64,000 nt of DNA from Vreelandella profundi (GTDB lineage: Bacteria; Pseudomonadota; Gammaproteobacteria; Pseudomonadales; Halomonadaceae), in NCBI RefSeq assembly GCF_019722725.1, contig NZ_CP077941.1:2666001-2730000 (forward strand), in the 5' to 3' direction. The notes under the pieces were generated by a model. It did no database searches. It worked only from the letters and a program-made list of their open reading frames with translations, and was not told the origin of the DNA. Numbering within the stretch: the stretch's first letter is position 1; each line of letters starts with the position of its first letter. The translations under genes were made by a program, and so were the position numbers. Shown here in pieces: positions 35,239 to 43,591 of this stretch.

Positions 35239-36572
35239 GCACATCTCTACTTCTCTCCTACTATGGCGATGACCTCACAGGCTCTACAGATGTGATGGAA
35301 GCATTGAGCCTGCACGGCGTAAAAACAGTGCTTTTTCTGGCTCCCCCCACGGCGCTACAGCTGGCTCCTTTCGCCGACTATACTGCCGTAGGTTTGGCGG
35401 GCACTAGCCGCAGTGAATCTCCCGAATGGATGGAGACTCATCTGCATAGTGCGCTCACATGGTTGAAATCTCTAGGTGCCACGATTTGCCACTATAAGGT
35501 GTGTTCAACGTTCGACAGCGCCCCCACAATTGGCAGCATCGGCAAAGCGCTGGAAATAGGAAAATCGCTATTCGAGCAGCGCTCGGTGCCTCTGGCAGTT
35601 GGAGCACCACAGCTCAAACGCTACACCGTATTTGGACAACATTTCGCTGCCTTCGATGGCGAAGTACATCGAATCGATCGCCATCCTGTGATGTGCAGGC
35701 ATCCGGTAACACCTATGGCAGAAGCAGACTTGAGGCATCATCTAGCGCAACAGACTCTGCTCTCCATCGGTTTAGTCGATGTTCTTTGTCTCGACTCAGC
35801 CGATACCGATATTCGCGTCGATCAGCTCATGCACGAAAATGACGTAATGTTATTTGATACGCTGACCCACGAGCAACAGGCTGAGGTTGGTACACAGCTT
35901 TGGCGAACGAGCTCCCCTAAAGGAAGCTTCGTGGTGGGCTCTTCTGCCGTGGAGTACTCTCTTGTAAGCACGTGGCGTCGACAGATGTTGATCCCCGAAA
36001 ACCCGCCGCGTTTCTCTTCACCTGGGGCGGTTGAGCAGTTAGCAGTAGTATCCGGTAGTTGCTCAGAAGTGACGGCTCGGCAAATTCGCAGCGCAGAAGC
36101 CAATGGCTTTCACGTAATTGCCATCGATGTCGTCCAACTGATTGATGAACTTACACATGCGCAGACCATGTGCCTTGCCCAGGAATCCGCTAATGAGGCG
36201 CTCAGTCAAGGCAAAAGCGTCATTGTATATACCGCAATGGGCCCCAGCAGCGATGCAGAGGCCGTGCATCAGGCAGGCGAAAAGGCGCGCCACCTTATTG
36301 GCCGTTCGCTGGGCCAACTATTACGCCAGATGGTGGACGCGCACGGGCTTCAGCGCGTAGTGATCGCAGGTGGTGATACATCAAGTCATGCTCTCAACCA
36401 GCTTGCGGTACATGCTTTGACCACACGCCTGCCTCTACCGGAAACGCCGGGATCTCCACTCTGCACTGCCCATAGCGACCTCCCAGCGTTCGACGGATTG
36501 GAGGTTGCCTTGAAAGGCGGTCAGATAGGCAGCGAAAACTATTTCATGTCAATTCGTGATGGAGTCGCCTAG
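35235..36572 (+). CDS. oiaK: Four-carbon acid sugar kinase family (DUF1537), probable 3-oxo-isoapionate kinase OiaK
   Basis: ATP-dependent kinase of 445 residues. The DUF1537 signatures are complete: YYGDDLTGSTDVMEAL at the N-terminus (substrate side), GSCSEVTARQI at the start of the C-terminal nucleotide domain, VVIAGGDTSSHAL, and ALKGGQIGSENYF. In apionate pathways OiaK phosphorylates 3-oxo-isoapionate, giving the substrate of the RuBisCO-like enzyme encoded just upstream. ATG lies within the stop region of that gene (ATGA), showing translational coupling. It is the last gene of the operon; no clear terminator follows. Confidence 0.87.
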   Translation: MSTSLLLSYYGDDLTGSTDVMEALSLHGVKTVLFLAPPTALQLAPFADYTAVGLAGTSRSESPEWMETHLHSALTWLKSLGATICHYKVCSTFDSAPTIGSIGKALEIGKSLFEQRSVPLAVGAPQLKRYTVFGQHFAAFDGEVHRIDRHPVMCRHPVTPMAEADLRHHLAQQTLLSIGLVDVLCLDSADTDIRVDQLMHENDVMLFDTLTHEQQAEVGTQLWRTSSPKGSFVVGSSAVEYSLVSTWRRQMLIPENPPRFSSPGAVEQLAVVSGSCSEVTARQIRSAEANGFHVIAIDVVQLIDELTHAQTMCLAQESANEALSQGKSVIVYTAMGPSSDAEAVHQAGEKARHLIGRSLGQLLRQMVDAHGLQRVVIAGGDTSSHALNQLAVHALTTRLPLPETPGSPLCTAHSDLPAFDGLEVALKGGQIGSENYFMSIRDGVA

Positions 36573-36659
36573 ATCTTTGATCACAATAGTGTTGCCGCGC
36601 CCTGAATTCGGTAGGATTAGCATCATCTTTCTTACCATCATCCAGGAAGCCCACCCGTC

Positions 36660-37889
36660 ATGCTCAATGGAATTTGGTTAAGCTTCTTTATCGCTGCGTT
36701 TGTGGCGTCAATGTGGCAGTGGTTAGTGGGTGGTGACGGCGAAGTGTTCGCCCGCATAGTGCAGTCGCTTTTCGATATGGCCCGGGTGAGTGTCGATATC
36801 ATTCTGGTGCTGCTCGGCACTATGACGCTATGGTTAGGATTTCTTTCGATTGCCGAAAAAGCAGGCTTGATTCGTTTGCTGGGGCGAGTACTTGATCCGC
36901 TGTTCTGTCGCTTAATGCCTGAAGTGCCTCGCGGACATCCCGCCATGGGGCTGATCAGTATGAACTTTGCAGCTAACATTTTAGGCCTGGATAACGCGGC
37001 TACGCCTATCGGCATTAAAGCCATGCACTCGCTGCAAAGCCTAAACCCCAGCTCGGAAACCGCCAGCAACGCGCAAATTCTATTTTTAGTACTTAACACC
37101 TCATCGCTAACGCTGCTGCCGGTCACCATTTTCATGTACCGCGCCCAGCAAGGCGCTGCTGATCCCACGCTGGTGTTTCTTCCTATCCTGCTCGCGACGA
37201 CGGCCTCTAGTCTGGCGGGGCTTTTAGCCGTGGCCATTGTTCAACGCATAAAGCTTTGGCAGCCGGTGTTGTTGGGCTATCTTGCCGTGGCAGCGCTCTG
37301 TTTAGGCTTATTACTCACAACACTTGCGGGGATGTCAGCTCAGGCGCTGGCGGCAGCTTCCACGTTAGTGGGCAACCTTACGCTCTTTAGTATTGTGATC
37401 ATGTTCCTAGTGGTAGGGGCGCTACGCGGAGTAAAGGTTTACGACGCCTTTATTGAAGGGGCTAAAGAGGGCCTAAGCTTCACTGTTACGCTGCTGCCCT
37501 ACCTGATTGCCATGCTGGTCGCCGTGGGCGTACTGCGTGCCAGCGGCGTCTTGGACGCCGGGCTAAGCGGCATACGCTGGATCGTCGAAGGGTTTGGCTG
37601 GGATACTCGCTTTGTCGACGCCCTGCCCACCGCCTTTGTGAAGCCGCTTTCAGGGGGCGGCGCACGCGCCATGATGATTGAAACCATGGACACCTTTGGC
37701 GTAGACAGTTTTGCAGGGCTGTTAGCGGCTACCCTGCAAGGCAGTACCGAAACAACTTTCTACGTGCTGGCAGTGTACTTCGGCGCGGTAGGCATTACCC
37801 GTATTCGCCACGGCTTAGGCTGTGCGTTAGCGGCCGATGCGGCAGGCATTATCACGGCGATTGCGGTGTGCTACTGGTTTTTTGGGTAG
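36660..37889 (+). CDS. Fused SpmA-SpmB-like nucleoside-recognition membrane protein
   Basis: Hydrophobic protein of 409 residues. The N-terminal half matches SpmA ('MNFAANILGLDNAATPIGIKAMHSLQSLNP') and the C-terminal half SpmB ('ALRGVKVYDAFIEGAKEGLSFTVTLLPYLIAML', 'VKPLSGGGARAMMIE', 'GSTETTFYVLAVYFGAVGI'). In spore formers these are two spore-maturation proteins; this organism group does not sporulate and the fused form is widespread in gammaproteobacteria. The domains belong to the nucleoside transporter 'gate' family. Function is unknown. It has its own 87-base leader and may be separate from the apionate operon. Confidence 0.88.
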   Translation: MLNGIWLSFFIAAFVASMWQWLVGGDGEVFARIVQSLFDMARVSVDIILVLLGTMTLWLGFLSIAEKAGLIRLLGRVLDPLFCRLMPEVPRGHPAMGLISMNFAANILGLDNAATPIGIKAMHSLQSLNPSSETASNAQILFLVLNTSSLTLLPVTIFMYRAQQGAADPTLVFLPILLATTASSLAGLLAVAIVQRIKLWQPVLLGYLAVAALCLGLLLTTLAGMSAQALAAASTLVGNLTLFSIVIMFLVVGALRGVKVYDAFIEGAKEGLSFTVTLLPYLIAMLVAVGVLRASGVLDAGLSGIRWIVEGFGWDTRFVDALPTAFVKPLSGGGARAMMIETMDTFGVDSFAGLLAATLQGSTETTFYVLAVYFGAVGITRIRHGLGCALAADAAGIITAIAVCYWFFG

Positions 37890-37930
37890 GGTTATCGGCA
37901 GCCATTGTATTGAGTAGATTAAACGCGCCA

Positions 37931-38146
37931 TCACATCTTCTCAGCTATGCGGTGAGCGACTTTATGCAGAAAGGGCCCACAGATAAAGGCGATGATGCCA
38001 GCGGCCGGCCATGCTAATAACCACGCATGCATCCAAATACCCACAAAGTCAGTATGGGCACCGATATTCACGTAGGTGACCCAGGCTGACATGATCAGCG
38101 ATAGCGTGAACGACATAAGAATAGCGAAGATAATTCGGTGTTTCAT
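37931..38146 (-). CDS. DUF2798 small membrane protein
   Basis: Protein of 71 residues with two predicted membrane helices (8-28 and 38-60) and a basic C-terminus. The pattern 'FAILMSFTLSLIMSAWVTYVNIG' followed by 'WLLAWPAAGIIAFICGPFLHKVAHRI' matches the DUF2798 family. Function unknown. It is transcribed divergently from the LysR gene, which is a common arrangement for a LysR target. Confidence 0.82.
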   Translation of the reverse strand: MKHRIIFAILMSFTLSLIMSAWVTYVNIGAHTDFVGIWMHAWLLAWPAAGIIAFICGPFLHKVAHRIAEKM

Positions 38147-38247
38147 GGGCGGCCCTTATTACAAATGTTTGAGTGCCTATAGATTAACAAACATCTATAA
38201 ATGTAATATATGGCAATATTTGAGAATCAATTTTACATAAACGCAAA

Positions 38248-39150
38248 ATGAAAACGCCTTCGCTTGATGACCTTAAAATCTTTGTCGTTGCTGCCAACCA
38301 GCACAGCCTGACGGCGGCTGCGGCTCAGCTTAATATGACAATTGCCACCGCTTCACGGCGCATCAGCGCGTTAGAGGCAACGCTCGGCGTAGAGCTACTG
38401 TATCGCTCAACTAAAGGCTTAACATTAACACCGCATGGTGAGTCTTATTATCGCGAGTGCGAAGAGTTAGTGTTAGCGCTCGATCAACGCATTTTAAATC
38501 TGGATCAGGCACTGCATAGCCTGAGCGGTCCGTTAAAAATCATGGCCCCGGTCAACTTGGGCAGTGGGCCGCTGGATCCGTTTTGGCAGAATTTTACGGA
38601 CCGCTATCCGGACATTTCGCTGACCATCGAATTAGACAACAACACCGTCGACATTCGCGATCAGCAAGCCGATATTGCGCTGCGCTCAGGCCCTCAGAAA
38701 GACACCACTCTGATCCAAAAACACCTGGGCTATATAGAGCCCATTTTGGTGGCATCGCCAGCGATGAAGCACTCTCTACCGCGCACGATTAGCGAGCTTT
38801 CGGCCTGCCCTAGCGTTGCGGCCAACATGTTTAGCGATTGGCAACTGGTTGACAGCGAAGGCAATCAATACGCTTGCCACAAGCATCATTTCCATATCAG
38901 TAATGATATGAATGTTGTCCTAAATCTCACTCAATCAGGCGCGGGCATCGCGTTGATGCCCGCCAGTATGGTGGCTAACAGCCTGCAAACGGGTGCGTTA
39001 ATACGTGTGCTGCCTAGCTGGCAGGGCCAGCATAGAGAAATCTGCTTGGTATGGCCCCACCGCCGCAGCCTTTCTGCGCGCGCCATGCTTTTCCGAGCAG
39101 AGCTAATAGAATTCCTCAGCCATCAAAGCTGGTTTCATGCGGCACAATAA
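38248..39150 (+). CDS. LysR-family transcriptional regulator
   Basis: Regulator of 300 residues with the N-terminal helix-turn-helix ('LDDLKIFVVAANQHSLTAAAAQLNMTIATASRRISALEATLGVELLYRSTKGLTLTPHG') and a periplasmic-binding-type effector domain of the CrgA/DmlR subgroup ('DIALRSGPQKDTTLI', 'GAGIALMPASMVANSL'). It diverges from the DUF2798 gene across about 100 AT-rich bases, which is the likely site of regulation. Effector unknown. Confidence 0.93.
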   Translation: MKTPSLDDLKIFVVAANQHSLTAAAAQLNMTIATASRRISALEATLGVELLYRSTKGLTLTPHGESYYRECEELVLALDQRILNLDQALHSLSGPLKIMAPVNLGSGPLDPFWQNFTDRYPDISLTIELDNNTVDIRDQQADIALRSGPQKDTTLIQKHLGYIEPILVASPAMKHSLPRTISELSACPSVAANMFSDWQLVDSEGNQYACHKHHFHISNDMNVVLNLTQSGAGIALMPASMVANSLQTGALIRVLPSWQGQHREICLVWPHRRSLSARAMLFRAELIEFLSHQSWFHAAQ

Positions 39151-39152
39151 AA

Positions 39153-39176
39153 TGGCTAGCGGTATAACGCTAGCCA
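39153..39176. terminator. Bidirectional hairpin between the LysR and OsmC-YcaO genes
   Basis: Perfect nine-base stem TGGCTAGCG / CGCTAGCCA with a six-base loop between convergent genes; A-rich on the left, no long T-run on the right. Confidence 0.6.
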
Positions 39177-39207
39177 AGCAATCGCGATACTCGAATCCCG
39201 GTAATGT

Positions 39208-41391
39208 TTACATAGCAACGCTTGCCGCCCGAGCAGCGTGAAGCTTTTTATAGCTTTCAATCAAGCGCAGGTGGCGATCTAAGCCGTCTAGCTGCATGTT
39301 GGTCGGCGTTAAACCGTAAAACCGCACATCGCCATTGACTGAACCCACCACGGCCGCCATCGTCTCTTCACCAAACATCCGCGTGAAATTCGCCAGGTAG
39401 TCGTCAAGCGCCAGCTCATCATCCAGCACAATTTCCAATACCGCGTTAATTGCACGATAGAAAAGCCCGCGCTCGACGGTGTTATCGTTGTACTGCAAAA
39501 ACATTTCAACGCGCTCTAAGGCGTCGTCATATTGCTTAAGTGCCAGGTTCGTCAACAGTTTCAATTCCAGAATAGTGAGCTGCCCCCACACGGTGTTTTC
39601 ATCAAACTCCACGCCAATCAGCGTAATGATATCCGTATGATCATCTATCTGACTTTCTTCTAGCCGTTCCACTAAACCATTGAGCTGGCTATCATCAAGA
39701 CGGTGCAGATTAAGAATGTCTTTCCGATAATCCAGCGCTTTATTGGTGTTATCCCAAATCAAATCTTCGATGGGATACACCTCTGAGTAGCCCGGCACTA
39801 GAATGCGGCAAACAGGAGCGCCCAAGTCTTCGTGCACTGCCATGTAAACTTCAGCACCCAGCTCTTCGAAAATCCCAAATAGCGTTTCGGCTTCTTCCTC
39901 ATTGCTGCCGGAGAAATCCCACTCGCAGAACTCGAAATCGGGTTTAGCGCTAAAGAAACGCCAGGAAACCACGCCCACAGAGTCGATAAAGTGCTCTACA
40001 AAGTTGTTGGGCTCGGACACGGTCTGGGAGTTGAAGGTGGGGAGAGGAAGGTCATTCAACCCCTCGAAGCTGCGGCCCTGCAGCAGCTCGGTTAGGCTGC
40101 GCTCAAGCGCCACTTCAAAACTTGGATGCGCTCCGAAAGAGGCAAACACACCACCGGTACGCGGGTTCATCAGCGTGACGCACATCACGGGGAACTGCCC
40201 ACCCATAGAGGCATCTTTAACGAGCACAGGAAAGCCTTGAGCCTCCAGCGCGCTAATGCCTTCCACAATGCTCGGATATTTCGCCAGCACGACTTGCGGT
40301 ACATCCGGCAGGCTTAATTCCTGTTCGAGGATCTCACGTTTTACCGCTCGCTCGAAAATTTCGGAAAGACACTGCACCTGCGCTTCTACCAGCGTATTAC
40401 CGGCGCTCATGCCGTTGCTCAGGAACAGGTTTTCGATCAGGTTCGAGGGGAAGTAGATTGTCTCACCGTCCGAGCGGCGGACAAAGGGCAGCGAAACAAC
40501 GCCCCGCGCCTCGTTACCGGAGTTGGTATCAATCAGATTGGAACCGCACAGCTCGCGTTCGGGGTTGTAGATAGCGAGGCAGTGATCATCGAGAATCTCG
40601 GCGGGCAGTTCGTCACCCGGCCCAGGCAGAAACCACTTTTCATTGGGGTAGTGAACAAAGTCACTGTTGGCAATCTCGTCGCCAAAAAACTGATCGTTGT
40701 AGAAGAAGTTACAGCTTAAGCGCTCGATAAACTCACCCAGCGCCGAGCACAGTGCGCTCTCTTTGGTCGCCCCTTTACCGTTGGTAAAGCACATGGGAGA
40801 CGCGGCGTCGCGAATATGCAGCGACCAAACATGAGGCACGATATTGCGCCAAGAGGCGATTTCAATTTTCATGCCCAGTTCCGCCAGCATCGCGCTCATA
40901 TTGGCGATGGTTTGCTCTAGCGGTAAGTCTTTTCCTTCAATGTAAGTACTGCCACCTTCCGGCGCGCCCATCAGCAGCGCCTGGGCATCTTCATCAATGT
41001 TTTCGACCGTTTCAATTTGAAACTCAGGGCCGGTTTGCACCACTTTTTTAACCGTGCAGCGGTCGATAGAGCGCAGAATGCCCTGGCGATCCTTTTCAGA
41101 AATATCTTCCGGAAGTTCGACTTGGATTTTAAAGATCTGCTTATAGCGATCTTCTGGATCAACGATATTGTTCTGCGAGAGGCGAATGTTCTCGGTAGGA
41201 ATATCACGCGCGTTGCAGTACACCTTCACAAAATAGGCCGCGCACATGGCGGATGACGCCAGGAAATAGTCGAAAGGACCCGGCGCCGAGCCATCCCCTT
41301 TATAGCGGATAGGCTGGTCAGAAATGACCGTAAAGTCGTCGAACTTAGCCTCTAGCCGGAGGTTATCGAGATAGTTAACTTTGATTTCCAT
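39208..41391 (-). CDS. OsmC-YcaO domain fusion protein
   Basis: Protein of 727 residues. Residues 1-135 form an OsmC/Ohr-like domain ('GPFDYFLASSAMCAAYFVKVYC', then 'IDRCTVKKVVQTGPEF' with the second cysteine). Residues of about 180-580 are a YcaO ATP-dependent domain: 'ALCSALGEFIERLSCNFFYND' and 'MSAGNTLVEAQVQCLSEIFERAVKREILE' carry the acidic ATP/Mg residues. The last 130 residues are helical, repeat-like. YcaO proteins activate amide oxygens with ATP; in E. coli YcaO has been linked to ribosomal protein S12 methylthiolation by RimO. No peptide precursor or partner E1 gene is nearby, so a bacteriocin role is unlikely. Confidence 0.9.
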   Translation of the reverse strand: MEIKVNYLDNLRLEAKFDDFTVISDQPIRYKGDGSAPGPFDYFLASSAMCAAYFVKVYCNARDIPTENIRLSQNNIVDPEDRYKQIFKIQVELPEDISEKDRQGILRSIDRCTVKKVVQTGPEFQIETVENIDEDAQALLMGAPEGGSTYIEGKDLPLEQTIANMSAMLAELGMKIEIASWRNIVPHVWSLHIRDAASPMCFTNGKGATKESALCSALGEFIERLSCNFFYNDQFFGDEIANSDFVHYPNEKWFLPGPGDELPAEILDDHCLAIYNPERELCGSNLIDTNSGNEARGVVSLPFVRRSDGETIYFPSNLIENLFLSNGMSAGNTLVEAQVQCLSEIFERAVKREILEQELSLPDVPQVVLAKYPSIVEGISALEAQGFPVLVKDASMGGQFPVMCVTLMNPRTGGVFASFGAHPSFEVALERSLTELLQGRSFEGLNDLPLPTFNSQTVSEPNNFVEHFIDSVGVVSWRFFSAKPDFEFCEWDFSGSNEEEAETLFGIFEELGAEVYMAVHEDLGAPVCRILVPGYSEVYPIEDLIWDNTNKALDYRKDILNLHRLDDSQLNGLVERLEESQIDDHTDIITLIGVEFDENTVWGQLTILELKLLTNLALKQYDDALERVEMFLQYNDNTVERGLFYRAINAVLEIVLDDELALDDYLANFTRMFGEETMAAVVGSVNGDVRFYGLTPTNMQLDGLDRHLRLIESYKKLHAARAASVAM

Positions 41392-41566
41392 GTGCGGGCA
41401 TCCGGGGGTAATGAGTGTGCCTGGGCGGTTGAAAACCGAGCCCTAAGCGAATTGCCGCCCATTATCCAGTTTTTACCCCGTTGCGTCTTGTATGCGTTAA
41501 CCCCCGCTTAACTTGCCCACCAAAATATTAATAGGCTTGTAAAAAAATCATGTGCGAGGTGGGTGA

Positions 41567-42205
41567 TTATCCATGCAGCATATTTTCTGCTTCGTTTTCA
41601 CTAACGCCCATCATTAGTAAAATTTGACGCTGCGTTGCCGTCAGCACCTGTTTGCTCTCGGCTTCTCCAGGCAAACTTTTGGCAATGGCCACAGCACCTA
41701 TCAACGATGCCAATATGACCCGAGCCTTATCGGCAATCACATTACGGTCATTGGCGAAGGGCAGTTTCTTTAACTTCCCTAGCGCCATAAGACGGGTTTC
41801 GAGCATCTTTTTCATACGTGAATAAGAGGCTTCAAACAGGGTACGGATTTCTTCTTTTTCACTGCCAATCTCGTTGAAAAGTACCGCTTCCGGGCCCGGT
41901 TCATGCTTACTGACCAGTTCTTGAAGATTGCAGTAATTGGCGACCAGATCAGTCAAGTGCTGCACCGACAGCGGTCCTTTTACCAACCTTGCCGCCCGGC
42001 TTTTATCCAGCGTAAGACGTACTGACTCGTTGTAGAGCGCTTCTTTTGAAGCAAAATGCGTATAAAAGGCGCCATGGGTCATCTTTGCGAGCGTCATAAT
42101 CTGGCCAATCGAGACCTTCTGAAAGCCTTTACGGGTGAATAACTCCGCAGCAGAGGCCAAAATACGCGCTTTCGTTTTCGATTTATGGCTTTGGGGATAA
42201 GGCAT
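41567..42205 (-). CDS. TetR-family regulator divergent from fabF
   Basis: Regulator of 212 residues from ATG 42205, with GAGGT four bases upstream; the track's start adds seven residues. The helix-turn-helix is 'ILASAAELFTRKGFQKVSIGQIMTLAKMTHGAFYTHFASKEALYNESV'. The C-terminal ligand domain has no recognised signature. It diverges from fabF, with a perfect 18-base palindrome between the starts, so it likely controls both itself and fabF, perhaps in answer to a fatty-acid or toxic compound. Confidence 0.92.
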   Translation of the reverse strand: MPYPQSHKSKTKARILASAAELFTRKGFQKVSIGQIMTLAKMTHGAFYTHFASKEALYNESVRLTLDKSRAARLVKGPLSVQHLTDLVANYCNLQELVSKHEPGPEAVLFNEIGSEKEEIRTLFEASYSRMKKMLETRLMALGKLKKLPFANDRNVIADKARVILASLIGAVAIAKSLPGEAESKQVLTATQRQILLMMGVSENEAENMLHG

Positions 42206-42230
42206 AGTTACCTCGTCGTATACCAATGAA

Positions 42231-42248
42231 ATATGATCTTGATCATAT
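42231..42248. promoter_or_regulatory. Palindromic operator between tetR-type gene and fabF
   Basis: ATATGATC, TT, GATCATAT is a perfect eight-base inverted repeat with two central bases. It lies 26 bases from the TetR start and 46 bases from the fabF start, a typical TetR-family operator position. Confidence 0.65.
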
Positions 42249-42293
42249 CTTGTCTGGTGCTAGGGTGGCGACATCAATAACTCTGGAATCGCT

Positions 42294-43565
42294 ATGCAAT
42301 CACCTATTGTTATTACCGGCATGGGCATGGTCAGCCCGCTAGGAAACAGCGTTAACACAAGCTGGGAACGATTGTTGAAAGGCAAGTCCGGCATCCGCAC
42401 GATCAGCCGCTTCGATACCAGCGACATTCCCATTAAAATTGCTGGGATAGTGCCTGAACGCAGTCATGACGCCACCGGTGGCATTGATCTGGATAGTATT
42501 GCCGACCCGAAAGAACGCCGCAAAATGGATCTGTTTAGCCTTTACGCGCTAGCAGCCGCTCATGAAGCGTTGGAACAGGCTCAGTGGCAGCCAGTCGACC
42601 TAGCCCAAAAACGTAGAACGGCCACTATTATTGGCTCGGGCATTGGCGGCTTCCCTACCATCACCCAGGCACAAAAAGCGCTTACCGAACGCGGCTATCG
42701 TAAAATATCGCCGTTTACCGTACCGGCTTTTTTAGCCAATCTGGCAGCCGGCAATCTGTCGATTCGCTATGGCTTTCAAGGCCCGCTTGGCTGCCCGGTA
42801 ACGGCTTGCGCCGCGGGCCTACAGGCGATTGGCGACGGTATGCGCATTATCCGCAGCGGCGAAGCGGATGTAGCACTGGTCGGCGGGGCCGAAGCGTGTA
42901 TCGATCCGCTTTCGCTGGCTAGTTTCAACGCTTTAAAAGCGGTCTCAACAGAATCAGCCACGCCGGAGCGCGCCTCTAGGCCGTTCGATAAAGCCCGTAA
43001 CGGTTTTGTGATGGGCGAAGGTTCAGGCGTGATGGTGATCGAAACGCTTAATCATGCCCTTGCTCGTGGCGCGACCCCGCTGGCGGTCATCAGCGGCTAT
43101 GGCACCAGCGCGGATGCACACCACATTACCGCCGGGCCAGAAGATGGTGCAGGTGCAGCCCTAGCGATTCAAGCAGCTATTGGCATGGCAGGTCTTTCCA
43201 AAGATGCCATTAGTCATATCAATGCCCACGCGACGTCCACGCCGGTTGGCGACCGCGCTGAAATCGCCTCGTTACGCAACGTCTTTGGCCCCCTGCTGCC
43301 CAACATACCGATTTCAGCCACTAAGTCGTCTACAGGCCACCTGTTAGGGGCCGCCGGAGGTATAGAAAGCATTTTTTCTGTCATGGCCGCGATGACCGAC
43401 CAGCTGCCGCCAACCATTAACCTTGAGCACTGCGACGATGAGATGCAGGACTTGAATTTTGTAACCGATAGCCCGCGTAATCACGCTACCCAGCATGTAC
43501 TGTGCAATGGATTTGGCTTTGGCGGCGTTAACGCAGCGCTGATTATCAGCAAGATCAAGAGCTAA
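42294..43565 (+). CDS. fabF: 3-oxoacyl-ACP synthase II (FabF-like)
   Basis: Condensing enzyme of 423 residues for fatty-acid elongation with malonyl-ACP. The Cys-His-His triad is C172 (PVTACAAGLQ), H312 (NAHATSTPVGD) and H349 (KSSTGHLLGAAGG); the ending GFGFGGVNAALI is typical. It is not in a fab cluster (no acpP or fabG near), so it is probably an accessory copy under the adjacent TetR regulator. Alternative: a specialised ketosynthase with a changed chain-length range. Confidence 0.9.
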   Translation: MQSPIVITGMGMVSPLGNSVNTSWERLLKGKSGIRTISRFDTSDIPIKIAGIVPERSHDATGGIDLDSIADPKERRKMDLFSLYALAAAHEALEQAQWQPVDLAQKRRTATIIGSGIGGFPTITQAQKALTERGYRKISPFTVPAFLANLAAGNLSIRYGFQGPLGCPVTACAAGLQAIGDGMRIIRSGEADVALVGGAEACIDPLSLASFNALKAVSTESATPERASRPFDKARNGFVMGEGSGVMVIETLNHALARGATPLAVISGYGTSADAHHITAGPEDGAGAALAIQAAIGMAGLSKDAISHINAHATSTPVGDRAEIASLRNVFGPLLPNIPISATKSSTGHLLGAAGGIESIFSVMAAMTDQLPPTINLEHCDDEMQDLNFVTDSPRNHATQHVLCNGFGFGGVNAALIISKIKS

Positions 43566-43591
43566 GACTTGAAGAACTAGGTTTTGCAGAG

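Noticed and set aside
36660..37889. Evidence of sporulation from SpmA/SpmB
   Set aside because: Fused SpmAB-type proteins are common in non-sporulating gammaproteobacteria, and no other sporulation gene is present.
39188..39205. TCGAATCCCG, resembling the T-loop of a tRNA gene
   Set aside because: No acceptor stem, anticodon arm or CCA-side pairing could be found around it, and it lies in a 24-base gap between a hairpin and a coding end.
39208..41391. YcaO as part of a thiazole/oxazole peptide cluster
   Set aside because: No precursor peptide, cyclodehydratase partner, dehydrogenase or exporter gene is nearby, and the OsmC fusion belongs to a widespread housekeeping subgroup.
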